NCBI RefSeq assembly: GCF_006088715.1
Contig: NZ_CP030771.1
Coordinates: 7,996,001-8,060,000, forward strand
Reading direction: 5' to 3'
Length of the DNA: 64,000 nucleotides
DNA from: Streptomyces sp. YIM 121038
GTDB lineage: Bacteria; Actinomycetota; Actinomycetes; Streptomycetales; Streptomycetaceae
The translations under genes were made by a program, and so were the position numbers. Under the pieces are notes generated by a model that was given only the letters and a program-made list of their open reading frames with translations, searched no databases and was not told the DNA's origin. Below, piece after piece: positions 1 through 7,944 of the stretch; position 1 is the stretch's first letter, and each line of letters begins with the position of its first letter.

Positions 1-201
1 TACCGCAACTACAAGGAGATGGGCACCTTCAGCGCCAACAAGGCGCGGATCGACAGCGCCTTCTACGCCGATCTGAAGAGAGTCTGCGCGAACTACAGCG
101 GTGCGAAGAAGACCGCCTGCGACGCGACGGCCTGGACGTACTACCAGGCCGTCGACAAGCTCGGCAGCGTCGCGCCGACGCACACCGAGTCGGCCGCCTG
201 A
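1..201 (+). CDS. Secreted phospholipase A2, C-terminal part (5' end outside window)
   Basis: The reading frame is open from base 1 and ends at TGA 199-201, giving the last 66 residues. They begin YRNYKEMGTFSANK and include RIDSAFYADLKRVC and STAWTYYQAV-like text (here ATAWTYYQAVDKLG). This closely resembles the end of the secreted Streptomyces phospholipase A2 family (S. violaceoruber enzyme, prokaryotic PLA2 family), in which the YRNYK segment directly follows the catalytic HD pair. That pair and the calcium-binding loop would lie upstream of the window. Two cysteines (in RVC and TAC) fit the disulfide of the family. Known role of the family: calcium-dependent release of the sn-2 fatty acid from phospholipids outside the cell. 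The next gene is on the opposite strand and convergent. Confident family call; substrate is inferred from the family. Confidence 0.88.
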   Translation, partial: YRNYKEMGTFSANKARIDSAFYADLKRVCANYSGAKKTACDATAWTYYQAVDKLGSVAPTHTESAA

Positions 202-266
202 CCCGGCGGGTGCGGTGCGGGCCCGCCCTCGCGGCCCCGCACACCGCCCCGGGCGAGCTCGCTCCC

Positions 267-1276
267 CTAGGGCCGGTGGAACCGCGCCTCGGGGAAGCGG
301 GCCGAGGGCCCGGCGAGCAGGGGCGCGTCCCGTCCCCGCCGTCCACGGTCAACCAGCGCTTCCAGCCGGTGAATTCGCTCCAGGTCTCGTCCCAGGTCCG
401 GTCCGGGCCGCCGGGGACGTGGCTCGGCCTGCCCAGCATCAGCAGCGGCCGGTCGAGGGGCGTGTCGTTGGGGAAGTGGAAGGTGCCGTCCATGGTGGCC
501 GCGGCCCGCACCCGGGCGTCGCGCAGCATGGCGGGGGCCGTGCTGAAGCCGCCCGCCGAGTGTCCGGCCATGGCGACGCGGCCGGGGTCCAGGCGCGGGC
601 CGCCGCGCCACGCCGGGCGCCCGCCGGTGAGTTCGTCGAGGACGGAGGAGACGTCGGCGGCCCGCACCGCGCCCACCTCGGGGTGGTCCCGGTGCGCGCA
701 CGCCACGCAGGTCGTCGGGGGCCCGTCGGGGAAGGCGATGCCGCCGGCCTCGTAGTTGTGCCCGATCGCGGCGACGGCGTAGCCGCGGCTCGCCAGCTCC
801 TCGGCGAGGCCCGTCAGGGTGGCCCGGGGCATGCCGAAGCCCGGCGAGAGCACGACCAGGGGCAGCCCGCCGCGCGCCCGCACCGGCACGGCCCGGACGG
901 TGGCGTGGGTCACCACCGTGCTCAGGACGTCCCTCGGCACCTGGGGCGGGAGGTCCTCCGCGTGGGCTTCGAGGTACGTCCTCGACTCGTCGGCCGTCAT
1001 GTACGGGGCACGCGTGCCCGAGGGCTTCGCGGCCGGGTACCAGACGGAGACCATCAGCTCCCGTCGCTGTCCGGGCACCCAAGGGTCCGCCCGGTCCGCG
1101 TCCTTGAGGTGCACCGAGGCCATCCCGACCGGCCGCTTCCCCGTGGGCGCGGGCAGCTCCGGCGCGGCCGCGCGCGGCGGTGGCGCCGGGGCTTCGGCGC
1201 GGGCCGCCGCCGTGGGGACGGACACGGTGAGCGCGGCGGCGAGGACCGCGCAGGCGGCGAGGAACGTGCGTCTCAC
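267..1276 (-). pseudogene. PAF-acetylhydrolase-like secreted esterase, frameshifted and truncated at the C-terminus
   Basis: From a GTG start (1276-1274) the frame gives a signal peptide (RR, then an Ala/Val-rich core ending near AAARA) and an alpha/beta hydrolase of the platelet-activating-factor acetylhydrolase-like family. It has the oxyanion segment VVLSPGFGM, the nucleophile elbow GHSAGG (about residue 240) and an acid in ATMDGTFHF. After WLTVDGGDG (about residue 313, near base 340) the frame turns into Arg/Ser/Pro-rich text that runs on to base 29 over the phospholipase gene. One frame over, the expected continuation DAPLLAGPSARFPEARF appears and stops at 267. So there is a frameshift, the usual G-x-x-H-x-x-F-T-D segment with the catalytic His is missing, and about 50 C-terminal residues are absent. 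I judge it a non-functional remnant, unless a sequencing error explains the shift; even then the His segment seems lost. Confidence 0.7.
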
Positions 1277-1590
1277 GGAGGACCTTTCGACCGGCGTCCC
1301 TTCACGACAGGAGCGTCGTGAAGCGCTGCCCTCACGCTGGGCACGGGCGGGCGAGCGGCCATCGGCCCCTGGCTGACACTCCCGGCGCCCGGGTACACCC
1401 GTGGGGCTACAGCCGGGGATGACGCTCGGTGCGGCGGGCCTCGAACCCCTCCCCGACCCCTAGGTGGCGAGATCGGCACGGTGACAGGTGCGTTGCCCCC
1501 TAGAGCCGATGACAAGCCTGGTGGCCGCGTGTTTGGGTGGGCCGCCCGTGCATCACAGGCCCCGCGATCCGGGGCGGAGAAGGGGGATCC
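1277..1590. other. Intergenic region between divergent genes, with a perfect inverted repeat
   Basis: This 314-bp gap separates the minus-strand esterase remnant from the plus-strand small secreted protein. It holds a perfect 9-bp inverted repeat, CTTCACGAC (1300-1308) and GTCGTGAAG (1315-1323) with a 6-base loop, just upstream of the esterase start. It could be an operator or a leader hairpin. I see no further gene. The purine-rich GGGCGGAGAAGGGGG (about 1573-1587) is the ribosome binding site of the next gene. Confidence 0.5.
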
Positions 1591-2058
1591 ATGAAGTTCG
1601 CCAAGGTGTCCGCGCGCGTCCTCGCGCCGCTGGCCGGAGCCGCGCTCGCGGCCGTGACCCTGGTGTCGCCCGCGGCGGCCGCGCCCGAGCACTGGGTGCC
1701 GGGGGAGGTCCAGTACGCCAACTCCCGGCAGGTGATCACCCCGAACTACGGCACCGAGGGCGCGCGGATCGTGGCCCGCGTGGACTGGGAGGAGGGCAAG
1801 GGCGCCGTCTACGGCAACCTGTGGGACATCAAGCGGGGGGACGGCAACGACTCCCGCATCGAGGCCGGTTACTCCGTCCTGAGCGGCGGCGCCTGGAAGC
1901 CGGTCGTCCGTACCCTCAACAGCGTCAAGGACACGAGCGACAGCGGGGTGCACACGAATCTGCACACCGACCCGCGCGTGAAGATCAAGGACCTCAAGAT
2001 CAGGGCGTGTTCCGTCAACAGCGCGGGCGCCTACGTGTGGTGCGGCGACTGGAAGTAG
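1591..2058 (+). CDS. Small secreted protein of unknown function
   Basis: ATG at 1591 follows a strong GGGCGGAGAAGGGGG ribosome site; an in-frame ATG further upstream at 1537 has none. The 155-residue product has a clear signal peptide: MKFAKVSARV, an Ala/Leu-rich core, and a likely cut after SPAAAA near residue 30. The mature part (about 125 residues) is polar and rich in Asp, Lys, Val and Trp, with two cysteines near the C-terminus (RACSVNSAGAYVWCGDW) that could form one disulfide. I recognise no catalytic motif; the alternating pattern suggests a small beta-rich extracellular domain, as in many short Streptomyces secreted proteins. A strong bidirectional hairpin terminator follows 8 bp after the stop. 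Function unknown. Confidence 0.85.
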   Translation: MKFAKVSARVLAPLAGAALAAVTLVSPAAAAPEHWVPGEVQYANSRQVITPNYGTEGARIVARVDWEEGKGAVYGNLWDIKRGDGNDSRIEAGYSVLSGGAWKPVVRTLNSVKDTSDSGVHTNLHTDPRVKIKDLKIRACSVNSAGAYVWCGDWK

Positions 2059-2065
2059 CCCGGCC

Positions 2066-2091
2066 GGGGCCCGCGGTGATCCGCGGGCCCC
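2066..2091. terminator. Bidirectional hairpin terminator
   Basis: Perfect 11-bp stem: GGGGCCCGCGG (2066-2076), loop TGAT, CCGCGGGCCCC (2081-2091). It lies between two convergent genes (stops at 2058 and 2100) and so can end both transcripts. It has no T-tract, as is common in Streptomyces. Confidence 0.85.
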
Positions 2092-2099
2092 GCCCCCCG

Positions 2100-3185
2100 T
2101 CAGTGGATGCCCGCGCCGTACGCCGTGAGGGCCTCGGTGACGGGCTGGAAGTACATGGGCCCCTTGCGGCCGCCGCCGCACCCTATGGTGCCGCCCGAGG
2201 TCAGGCCGAGCGCGGTGTCGCCCGCGAACATCGAGCCGCCGCTGTCGCCCCGGTCCGCGCAGACCGCGGCCTTGACGAGGCCCTTGACCGTGCCCTGCTG
2301 GTAGTTCACGGTGGCGTCGAGCGCCGTCACCTCACCGCCGCGCAGCCGCGTGGTCCTGCCGCTGCGCCGGACCTTCTGGCCGACGATCGCCTCGCCCGCC
2401 TTGGTGATGGGCTGGGCGGTGCCGTCGTAGAGGTTGACCTCGCTGGGGTGGGCGGTGTCCGCGGTGTAGCGCACCAGGGCGAAGTCGTCGCCGGGGAAGC
2501 GCGAGTCCTCCATGGTGCCCACCGCCGGACCGCTCGCCGGGGACCAGGTGGAGCCCGCCTTGCCGCAGTGGCCCGCGGTGAGGAAGTACGGCTTGCCGTC
2601 CTTGACGACGTTGAAGCCGAGCGAGCAGCCGCCGCCGCTGCGCCGGATGCCGTCCCCGCCCGAGAGGCTCGGCGCGAGCTCGCCCGGAACGCGGCGCAGC
2701 GAGGCCCGGTCGCCGAGCCCGTCGACCACCGCGCGCAGGCGGGCGAGCGCGGCGCCGGTGACCGTGCGGTCGGCGACGACCTCGACCCGGTTGCTCCGGG
2801 GGTCGGCCGACCACGCGGTGCCCGCGATCGTGGCCCGCCGCTCCAGGACGCGCTGGGCGGTGCCCAGTTCCCGCAGCGAGTGGCGCACGACGCGGGCCCG
2901 GGCGCCGCGCTCCTCGGCCTGCCGGGCGGCCGCCCGGTCGAGGACGTTGACGACGAGGGCGCGGTGCGCGGCGTCGTAGTAGCTGCCCGCCGAGCGCGGA
3001 CCGAGCTCGTCCCGCAGGGCCCCGGCGAGTGCCGCGGCCGCCGGGGCGGCGAGCCGCTGAGGCGCGTCCGCGCCCGCCCGCGGCGAGGCCGTCGCGTGCG
3101 GCACCGCCGCCGCGGTGCCGAGCAGGGCGGCGGCGCCGAACCCGGCGATCACCGCACGCCGGGACGGCTGAGTAGACCTAGACAT
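2100..3185 (-). CDS. Secreted chymotrypsin-like serine protease with pro-region (S1 family, streptogrisin type)
   Basis: Start ATG 3185-3183 (MSRSTQPSRRA) is preceded by CGGAGGAT; the frame is open further upstream but that text is not coding-like. The 361-residue product has an RR-containing, possibly Tat-type signal peptide. A pro-region of about 150 residues follows, rich in Ala/Arg and typical of the alpha-lytic/streptogrisin prodomain, which guides folding. The mature protease begins near GGDGIRRSGGGCSLGFNV. The catalytic triad is visible: His in TAGHCG, Asp in DDFALVRY and Ser in ADRGDSGGS. Cysteines sit around the active His (GCSLGF and GHCG), in AAVCADRG and in GTIGCGGG, the usual disulfide places. 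Likely role: extracellular protein digestion. The exact specificity cannot be read safely. Confidence 0.92.
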   Translation of the reverse strand: MSRSTQPSRRAVIAGFGAAALLGTAAAVPHATASPRAGADAPQRLAAPAAAALAGALRDELGPRSAGSYYDAAHRALVVNVLDRAAARQAEERGARARVVRHSLRELGTAQRVLERRATIAGTAWSADPRSNRVEVVADRTVTGAALARLRAVVDGLGDRASLRRVPGELAPSLSGGDGIRRSGGGCSLGFNVVKDGKPYFLTAGHCGKAGSTWSPASGPAVGTMEDSRFPGDDFALVRYTADTAHPSEVNLYDGTAQPITKAGEAIVGQKVRRSGRTTRLRGGEVTALDATVNYQQGTVKGLVKAAVCADRGDSGGSMFAGDTALGLTSGGTIGCGGGRKGPMYFQPVTEALTAYGAGIH

Positions 3186-3271
3186 GACAATCCTCCGTGG
3201 GGGTGGGAGTGGAAGAGCAAGGACGATCGGGGAAGAAGGGGGAGGGGAGAAGGGGCAGACGGGAAGAGCGG

Positions 3272-4258
3272 TCAGCCGGTGGCCGGGGTCGGGGACGAGC
3301 CCGCGGCGAGCCGGTGCGGGCGGCCGGAGCCGTCGGCGGGAACGGTGAAGAGCGTGGGCATGCTGTCGACCGGACGGGCGTAGACGAGGGTGTCGTCGTC
3401 CAGCCACGCGGGCTGGTCGTCCACGTGCGCGGTCTCCGCGAGCGCGACGTCCCCGCGCACGGCCGGGCCGCCCCCGGCCGCACCGCCGCCGAGGCGCAGC
3501 ACGTGCAGCCGCCAACGCCCCTGCCCCGTACGCTTCTTGTACGCGATGCGCCGGCCGTCCGGCGAAAGGGACGGGCACTCGACGTTGCGGCGGACCGCGG
3601 TCAGGGTGCGCCGGACGAGGTCGCCCCGCATCAGCCAGGTGCGGCCCTTGGAGGCCATCGTCGCGTAGAAGGTGCGGTCGTCGGCGGCGAAGGTGACGCC
3701 CCAGAAGTTGACGTCCTGCTCCCGGTAGCGCTCGCCGTCGACGAACGGCTCGAAGTCCTCCAGGGAACCGTAGTGGTGGCCGTCGCGCAGGTCGTAGATG
3801 CCCGCCGTGGTGGAGAACCGGCCGGGCACGGCGTACGAGTCGCCGGTGCGGAACACGGTCCAGGTCACCAGGTGCCCGGACGGCGCGACGCGGGCCCGGC
3901 TCGGGGCGCCCCACACGGGCAGCGTGACCTTGGGCTCGCGCGCCCCGTCGGTGTACACGCGGACCTGCGCGGCCTGCGCGGACAGTGGTCCGGGCCGGGC
4001 GCGCACGCAGATCAGGGTGGACCGGGCGGTGGCCGCGCGCCCGCAGGTGGGGCCGTCGCCGACCGCCGCGCCGCGCGGCGTCAGCTGCCGGACCCGGTCG
4101 CGGTCGACGTACACCACGGTCCCGTGGCGGTCCAGGCGCAGGTGCAGCCCGTCCTGGACGGCCGCCGCCTCGCCGCGCCGCCACAGGACGTACGCGGTGG
4201 CCGTCACGAGCAGCACACCGGTGAGCAGCACGCCGAGCAAGGTCCGTGCGCGCGTCAT
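3272..4258 (-). CDS. Membrane-anchored TolB-like beta-propeller protein
   Basis: The 328-residue protein begins MTRARTLLGVLL with one N-terminal membrane segment (about residues 7-25, ending YVLWRR), so the bulk is outside the cell. The rest shows repeated WD40/TolB-like blades: VAPSGHLVTWTVF, VTFAADDRTFYATM, CPSLSPDGRRIAYKK and QPAWLDDDTLVYAR. In the family such propellers are usually binding or sensing modules. The start overlaps the stop of the upstream MFS gene by one base (TGATG at 4260-4256), so the two are surely co-translated and probably act together. No enzyme motif is seen. A general description is safe; the ligand is unknown. Confidence 0.82.
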   Translation of the reverse strand: MTRARTLLGVLLTGVLLVTATAYVLWRRGEAAAVQDGLHLRLDRHGTVVYVDRDRVRQLTPRGAAVGDGPTCGRAATARSTLICVRARPGPLSAQAAQVRVYTDGAREPKVTLPVWGAPSRARVAPSGHLVTWTVFRTGDSYAVPGRFSTTAGIYDLRDGHHYGSLEDFEPFVDGERYREQDVNFWGVTFAADDRTFYATMASKGRTWLMRGDLVRRTLTAVRRNVECPSLSPDGRRIAYKKRTGQGRWRLHVLRLGGGAAGGGPAVRGDVALAETAHVDDQPAWLDDDTLVYARPVDSMPTLFTVPADGSGRPHRLAAGSSPTPATG

Positions 4259-5523
4259 CACTTCCTCCTTCTCGGCAGGGGCAGGGGCAGGGGCAGGGCC
4301 GTGGCCACCGCCACGACGACCAGCAGGGCCAGCGCGAAGGCGGCGAAGGCCGGGGCCGGGCCCGCGGTCGCCGCGACCGCCCCGAAGGCCACCGCGCCGC
4401 CCGCCCGCGCGAGGGCCTGGGAGGTCTGGACGACCGCGAGCCCGGTCGTCCGCGCCCGCGCCGGGAGCCGGGGCCCGACGTGCGCGATCAGCACGCCGTC
4501 GGTGGCGGCGTAGAACAGCCCGTAGAGGACGAGGACCACGGCGGCCGTCGCCACGGCGGCCGGTGCGGCGCCCACGCATCCGTAGGCGACGAGCAGTGCC
4601 CCGTGCCCGGCGAGGAAGAGCCGCCGGCGGCCGACGCGGTCGGCGAGCCGCCCCAGCGGCGCCGCCGCCACCGTGAACACCAGCGCCGTCGCCACCGGAA
4701 GGAGCGGCAGCGCCCGCGCGGGCAGGGCCATCCGCTGCTGGAGGGCGACGTACAGGAACATGTCACCGGCGGTGACCAGGCCGAGGAGCCCCGAGGTGAG
4801 GACCGCCCCGCGGACGTCCCGGGCACCGAGCGCCGTCAGGCACGCGCGCGTGACCCGTGCCCTGCCCGGCACGGGCGGCACGCGGTCGGGCCGTACGCAG
4901 ACGCCCAGGAGCACCACCCCGGCCAGGGCGAGGAAGAAGCCCACCACGAAGACCGCGTCGTAGTCGCCGGGGACGGCGAGCAGTACGGCGAAGGCGAGGA
5001 GCGGGCCGAGGAGGGCACCGGTCGCGTCCATCGCCCGGTGCACGCCGAACGCGCGGCCCAGGTGCTCCTCGGGCGTGGCGCCGGTGATGAGCGCGTCACG
5101 GGGCGCGGTCCGCAGGCCCTTGCCGGTGCGGTCGGCGGCGAGCAGCAGCCCGACGCCGCCTGCCGACGTGCCGACCCAGGGCAGGCCGAGCTTGGTGAGG
5201 GCGGACAGGCCGTAGCCGACGGCGGCGACGGCCTTGGGGCGGCCGAGCCGGTCCGCCGCGTAGCCGCCGACGAGCCGGAGCAGGGCGGTGGCGCCGGTGT
5301 AGAGCCCGTCCAGGGCGCCGAGTTGGAGATAGCCGACGCCGATGCCGTACATCAGGTACAGCGGCAGGACCGCGGTGACCATCTCGGCCGACGCGTCGGT
5401 GACGAGGCTGACCGTGCCGAGCGCGAGCACGGTGGGGGGCACCCGGGCCCGTGCGCCGTGTGCCCGCGGCAGGTCGGCCCGGGGGCGGGCGCCGTCGGCC
5501 GCCCGCGTCTGTGCGAGATACAT
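4258..5523 (-). CDS. MFS efflux transporter
   Basis: ATG 5523-5521 follows CAGGAGTG. The 421-residue product has about 12 hydrophobic segments. The MFS inter-helix motifs are visible: YAADRLGRPKAVAAVGY between helices 2 and 3, a basic DRTGKGLRTAPRDALI loop after the next helix pair, and RLADRVGRRRLFLAGHG in the second half. The DRxGKGxRxxPRDA loop is typical of a family of putative drug/metabolite exporters with quinolone-resistance-like relatives. The C-terminus ends in alternating Pro-Leu and RRRK. It is translationally coupled to the TolB-like protein through a one-base overlap. Substrate unknown. Confidence 0.87.
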   Translation of the reverse strand: MYLAQTRAADGARPRADLPRAHGARARVPPTVLALGTVSLVTDASAEMVTAVLPLYLMYGIGVGYLQLGALDGLYTGATALLRLVGGYAADRLGRPKAVAAVGYGLSALTKLGLPWVGTSAGGVGLLLAADRTGKGLRTAPRDALITGATPEEHLGRAFGVHRAMDATGALLGPLLAFAVLLAVPGDYDAVFVVGFFLALAGVVLLGVCVRPDRVPPVPGRARVTRACLTALGARDVRGAVLTSGLLGLVTAGDMFLYVALQQRMALPARALPLLPVATALVFTVAAAPLGRLADRVGRRRLFLAGHGALLVAYGCVGAAPAAVATAAVVLVLYGLFYAATDGVLIAHVGPRLPARARTTGLAVVQTSQALARAGGAVAFGAVAATAGPAPAFAAFALALLVVVAVATALPLPLPLPRRRK

Positions 5524-5645
5524 GGAGACACTCCTGACGCTCCAAGAGCTGGGGGAGAGCGGAGGGGCGCGGTGGCGTGGGGGTGACCGCGCCCCTCGGC
5601 GGGCGGACCGGAGCCGCCGGATCCGCCCGGTCGGGGACGGCGACG

Positions 5646-6602
5646 TCAGCGCGCCGCTCCCGACGGCCCCTTGGGGTGGCACGTGCCGGACACGGAGTCG
5701 GTGAAGGTGCGCCCGTCGACGGGGCGGAAGGTGAAGGTGTAGCCGGTCGCCGACAGATCGAACTGCCCCACGCCGAAGGTGCGGTTGTGGAAGACCTCGG
5801 AGGGGCCCTTCGACGTGCTGGTCTTGGAGTAGAGGGCGCGGCCGCCGGTGCCGATGACGAACTGGCGCAGGCCGTTCGCCGTGTCCTTCCTGCCGTCGGC
5901 CATCGCGGGCGCGAACCGCTCGTAGTGGTGGTCGTGCCCGTTCACCACCACGTCCGCCCGGTGGTCCGTGAGGATCTTGTAGTGGCTCGACATCCGGCTC
6001 TGGTCGCCGTGGTCGCCGGACGAGAACCGGGGGTGGTGCCAGTAGGCCAGCGTGCACGGCTTGGTGGCGGCGGACAGGTCCTTGTCCAGCCACTGGCGCT
6101 GGGCGGTGTCGGCGGACGAGCCGAGGTTGGAGTTGAGCGCGACCAGGTGCCAGTCGCCGACGTCGAAGCTGTAGTAGCCCTTGCCGCGCTCGCCGACCGT
6201 GACGCCGTTGCCGCTGAAGTAGTCGAAGTAGCCCTTGGCGCCGCTGGTCTTGTACTCGTGGTTGCCGGGCGACGGGTGCACGATTCCGTTGAACCCGCCC
6301 CAGTACGGGGCGTACCGCTGGCGGTAGTCCGAGGCCGATCCGGCGTCGTACGCGTTGTCGCCCGCGGTCAGCAGCGCCTGCGGGTTCATCTTCGTGATGA
6401 GCGGCGCGGTCTGGTCGCAGGCGGAGCCGCAGATGTCACCCGCGACCGCGACGGTGACGGCGGCGGACGTCTCGCGCCCCGCGTCCTCGCCGTCGGGGTG
6501 GAGCGGGGCCGAGACGGCGAGGCCGCCGCCGAGCCCGGCCACCGCGACGACGCCGAGCACGGTGCTCCACACGACTCTGGGGACGGGTTTCACGTGGTTC
6601 AT
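5646..6602 (-). CDS. Secreted metallophosphatase (calcineurin-like, purple acid phosphatase type)
   Basis: ATG 6602-6600 follows GGAGGACCTCTG. The 318-residue product has an N-terminal membrane or signal segment (about residues 8-30). The metal-binding motifs follow in the family order: VAVAGDICG, TAGDNAYD, SPGNHEY, an AYWHHPRFSSGDHG block and VVNGHDHHYERF. Together they supply the Asp, Asn and His ligands of a di-metal phosphoesterase. The C-terminal beta region (FGVGQFDLSATGYTFTFRPVDG) is that of secreted alkaline/purple acid phosphatases of actinomycetes. Likely role: release of phosphate from organic esters outside the cell. I saw no clear PHO box. Confident fold call; substrate unknown. 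Confidence 0.9.
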   Translation of the reverse strand: MNHVKPVPRVVWSTVLGVVAVAGLGGGLAVSAPLHPDGEDAGRETSAAVTVAVAGDICGSACDQTAPLITKMNPQALLTAGDNAYDAGSASDYRQRYAPYWGGFNGIVHPSPGNHEYKTSGAKGYFDYFSGNGVTVGERGKGYYSFDVGDWHLVALNSNLGSSADTAQRQWLDKDLSAATKPCTLAYWHHPRFSSGDHGDQSRMSSHYKILTDHRADVVVNGHDHHYERFAPAMADGRKDTANGLRQFVIGTGGRALYSKTSTSKGPSEVFHNRTFGVGQFDLSATGYTFTFRPVDGRTFTDSVSGTCHPKGPSGAAR

Positions 6603-6850
6603 CAGAGGTCCTCCGTGGGGGATGCGCGGGCTCGCTGCGCCGATGACGCCCGCGAGGAAGCCCGGGAGCACGCTCGGGACAGCCCGTGAGGAAGCCCGGG
6701 ACAGTCCGCGAGCAAGCCCGGGACAGGTGGGGGAAGAGGCTCCGGAAGAAGCCGCTGCCCGGTAAGGAACCACGGCCGCCGGAAAGCGCCCAGGAATATC
6801 CCGCACCGGACTGGATAACTCCGGACGGGCCGGGGATAGCATGCGGCGCC
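6603..6850. repeat. Intergenic region with three 22-bp direct repeats
   Basis: In the divergent gap between the metallophosphatase and the XRE-like gene, GCCCGCGAGGAAGCCCGGGA (6648-6667) is followed after a 14-base spacer by two adjoining 22-bp copies, GCCCGTGAGGAAGCCCGGGACA-like at 6682-6703 and a variant at 6704-6725. The array covers 6648-6725. Its role is unknown; it could be an operator array or simple slippage. Confidence 0.7.
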
Positions 6851-7738
6851 ATGGAATTCAGCCGGACTCTCGGGAATGCCCTCGCCGCGCGCGGGCTTAG
6901 TCTGGACCAGCTCGCCAGGGAATTGCGGACGCGGGGAACACCGGTCAGCACCAGCACGCTCAGCGCGTGGCAGACCGGGCAGAGCCGCCCCGAAAGGGCC
7001 GCCTCGCTCGCCGCCGTCACCGTCCTGGAAGAGGTCCTCGCCCTGCCGCCCGGGCGGCTGCGCGCCGCGCTGCCCCCGCGCAGGCCGCGCGGGCGGCCCC
7101 CGGTGGCGGCCGAGACGGCGGCCGCCCTGCGCGGCCAGTGGGGCGACCAGGCCGACGCCGTGCAGCGCACCCTGACCAAGCTCGACGCCGACTGGATCGA
7201 CCTGGCCGTGCCCCGGCCGCTGTCGTACCGCGTCCGCACGCACATCGGGGCAGCGGGCCAGGAGCTGGTGATGCACGTCAGCCGCGTCCTGGCCGGGGGC
7301 TCCGCGGGCGCGACCCGGATGATCTACGTGACGCGCTACGCCCGGCTGCCGCAGGCCCCGCGCGTGCGGCTGACCCGGGGGTGCCGCCTGGGCCGCTTCC
7401 GCGGGGACCCGGAGTCGGGCGTGAGCGCCTTCGAGTTCCTGCTCGACCCGCCGCTGCGCGCGGGGGGCCTGGCCCTGACGGAGTTCGGCATCGCCTTTCC
7501 ACCGCGGCAGACGGACCGATTCACCAAGATTCGCGCCCATCGGGGAACGCGGGACGTGGTCCTGGAGGCCGTCTTCGACGACGGTTACCGACCGGCGCGC
7601 TGCCGGGCCTTCTTCCAGGAATCCGAGAGCTCCGCGCAGAAGATCCTGCGCGAGCTGTCCGGCGGCGAGGCCCAGGGGCACTTCCAGTACATCGAATTCA
7701 ATCCGACGCCGGGAATCTACGGAATTCTCTGGGAATAG
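6851..7738 (+). CDS. XRE-type helix-turn-helix protein with a C-terminal domain of unknown function
   Basis: ATG 6851 opens a 295-residue protein. The N-terminus (about residues 1-60: LGNALAARGLSLDQLARELR, then STSTLSAWQTGQSRPE) is an XRE/Cro-like DNA-binding domain with the usual A-W/W-E-x-G-x-x-x-P pattern. A short basic hinge (PPRRPRGRPP) leads to a 200-residue C-terminal domain that I do not recognise. It is well structured, ends GHFQYIEFNPTPGIYGILWE, and has no clear enzyme motif. Streptomyces carry several XRE proteins with this layout. Some codons (AAT, GAA, ATT at both ends) are a little less GC-biased than in neighbours. A hairpin follows the stop. Probably a transcription factor; target unknown. 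Confidence 0.8.
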   Translation: MEFSRTLGNALAARGLSLDQLARELRTRGTPVSTSTLSAWQTGQSRPERAASLAAVTVLEEVLALPPGRLRAALPPRRPRGRPPVAAETAAALRGQWGDQADAVQRTLTKLDADWIDLAVPRPLSYRVRTHIGAAGQELVMHVSRVLAGGSAGATRMIYVTRYARLPQAPRVRLTRGCRLGRFRGDPESGVSAFEFLLDPPLRAGGLALTEFGIAFPPRQTDRFTKIRAHRGTRDVVLEAVFDDGYRPARCRAFFQESESSAQKILRELSGGEAQGHFQYIEFNPTPGIYGILWE

Positions 7739-7749
7739 CGGAACGTGCC

Positions 7750-7768
7750 GTAGGGGGGTTCTCCCTAC
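7750..7768. terminator. Small hairpin, likely terminator of the XRE-like gene
   Basis: GTAGGG (7750-7755) pairs with CCCTAC (7763-7768) 12 bp after the stop codon. It is a short stem with a G-rich loop; a modest terminator candidate. The rest of 7769-7930 holds no gene that I can see. Confidence 0.45.
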
Positions 7769-7944
7769 CTCGCGTCGGCCGGGTGGCCCGACCTCGCGGG
7801 GGCCGGAGGACCCGACTCCACATGGGCCCGCTGGCCGGATGGATCAGTTCCACTTGATCGCGGAAGCTGAGCACGTCGCACTGTTCGACCGAACGCCGCG
7901 GCATCTCGACCGCAGTTCGTGATGTTCGACCACTAGGAGACCCT

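Noticed and set aside
1488..3383. 631-codon plus-strand frame over the secreted protein and protease genes
   Set aside because: Overlaps two well-supported genes and has no domain; composition is that of a shadow frame.
7751..7758. TAGGGGGG as another LAL-type site
   Set aside because: Single run, no second half-site 11 bp away; it fits a small terminator hairpin instead.
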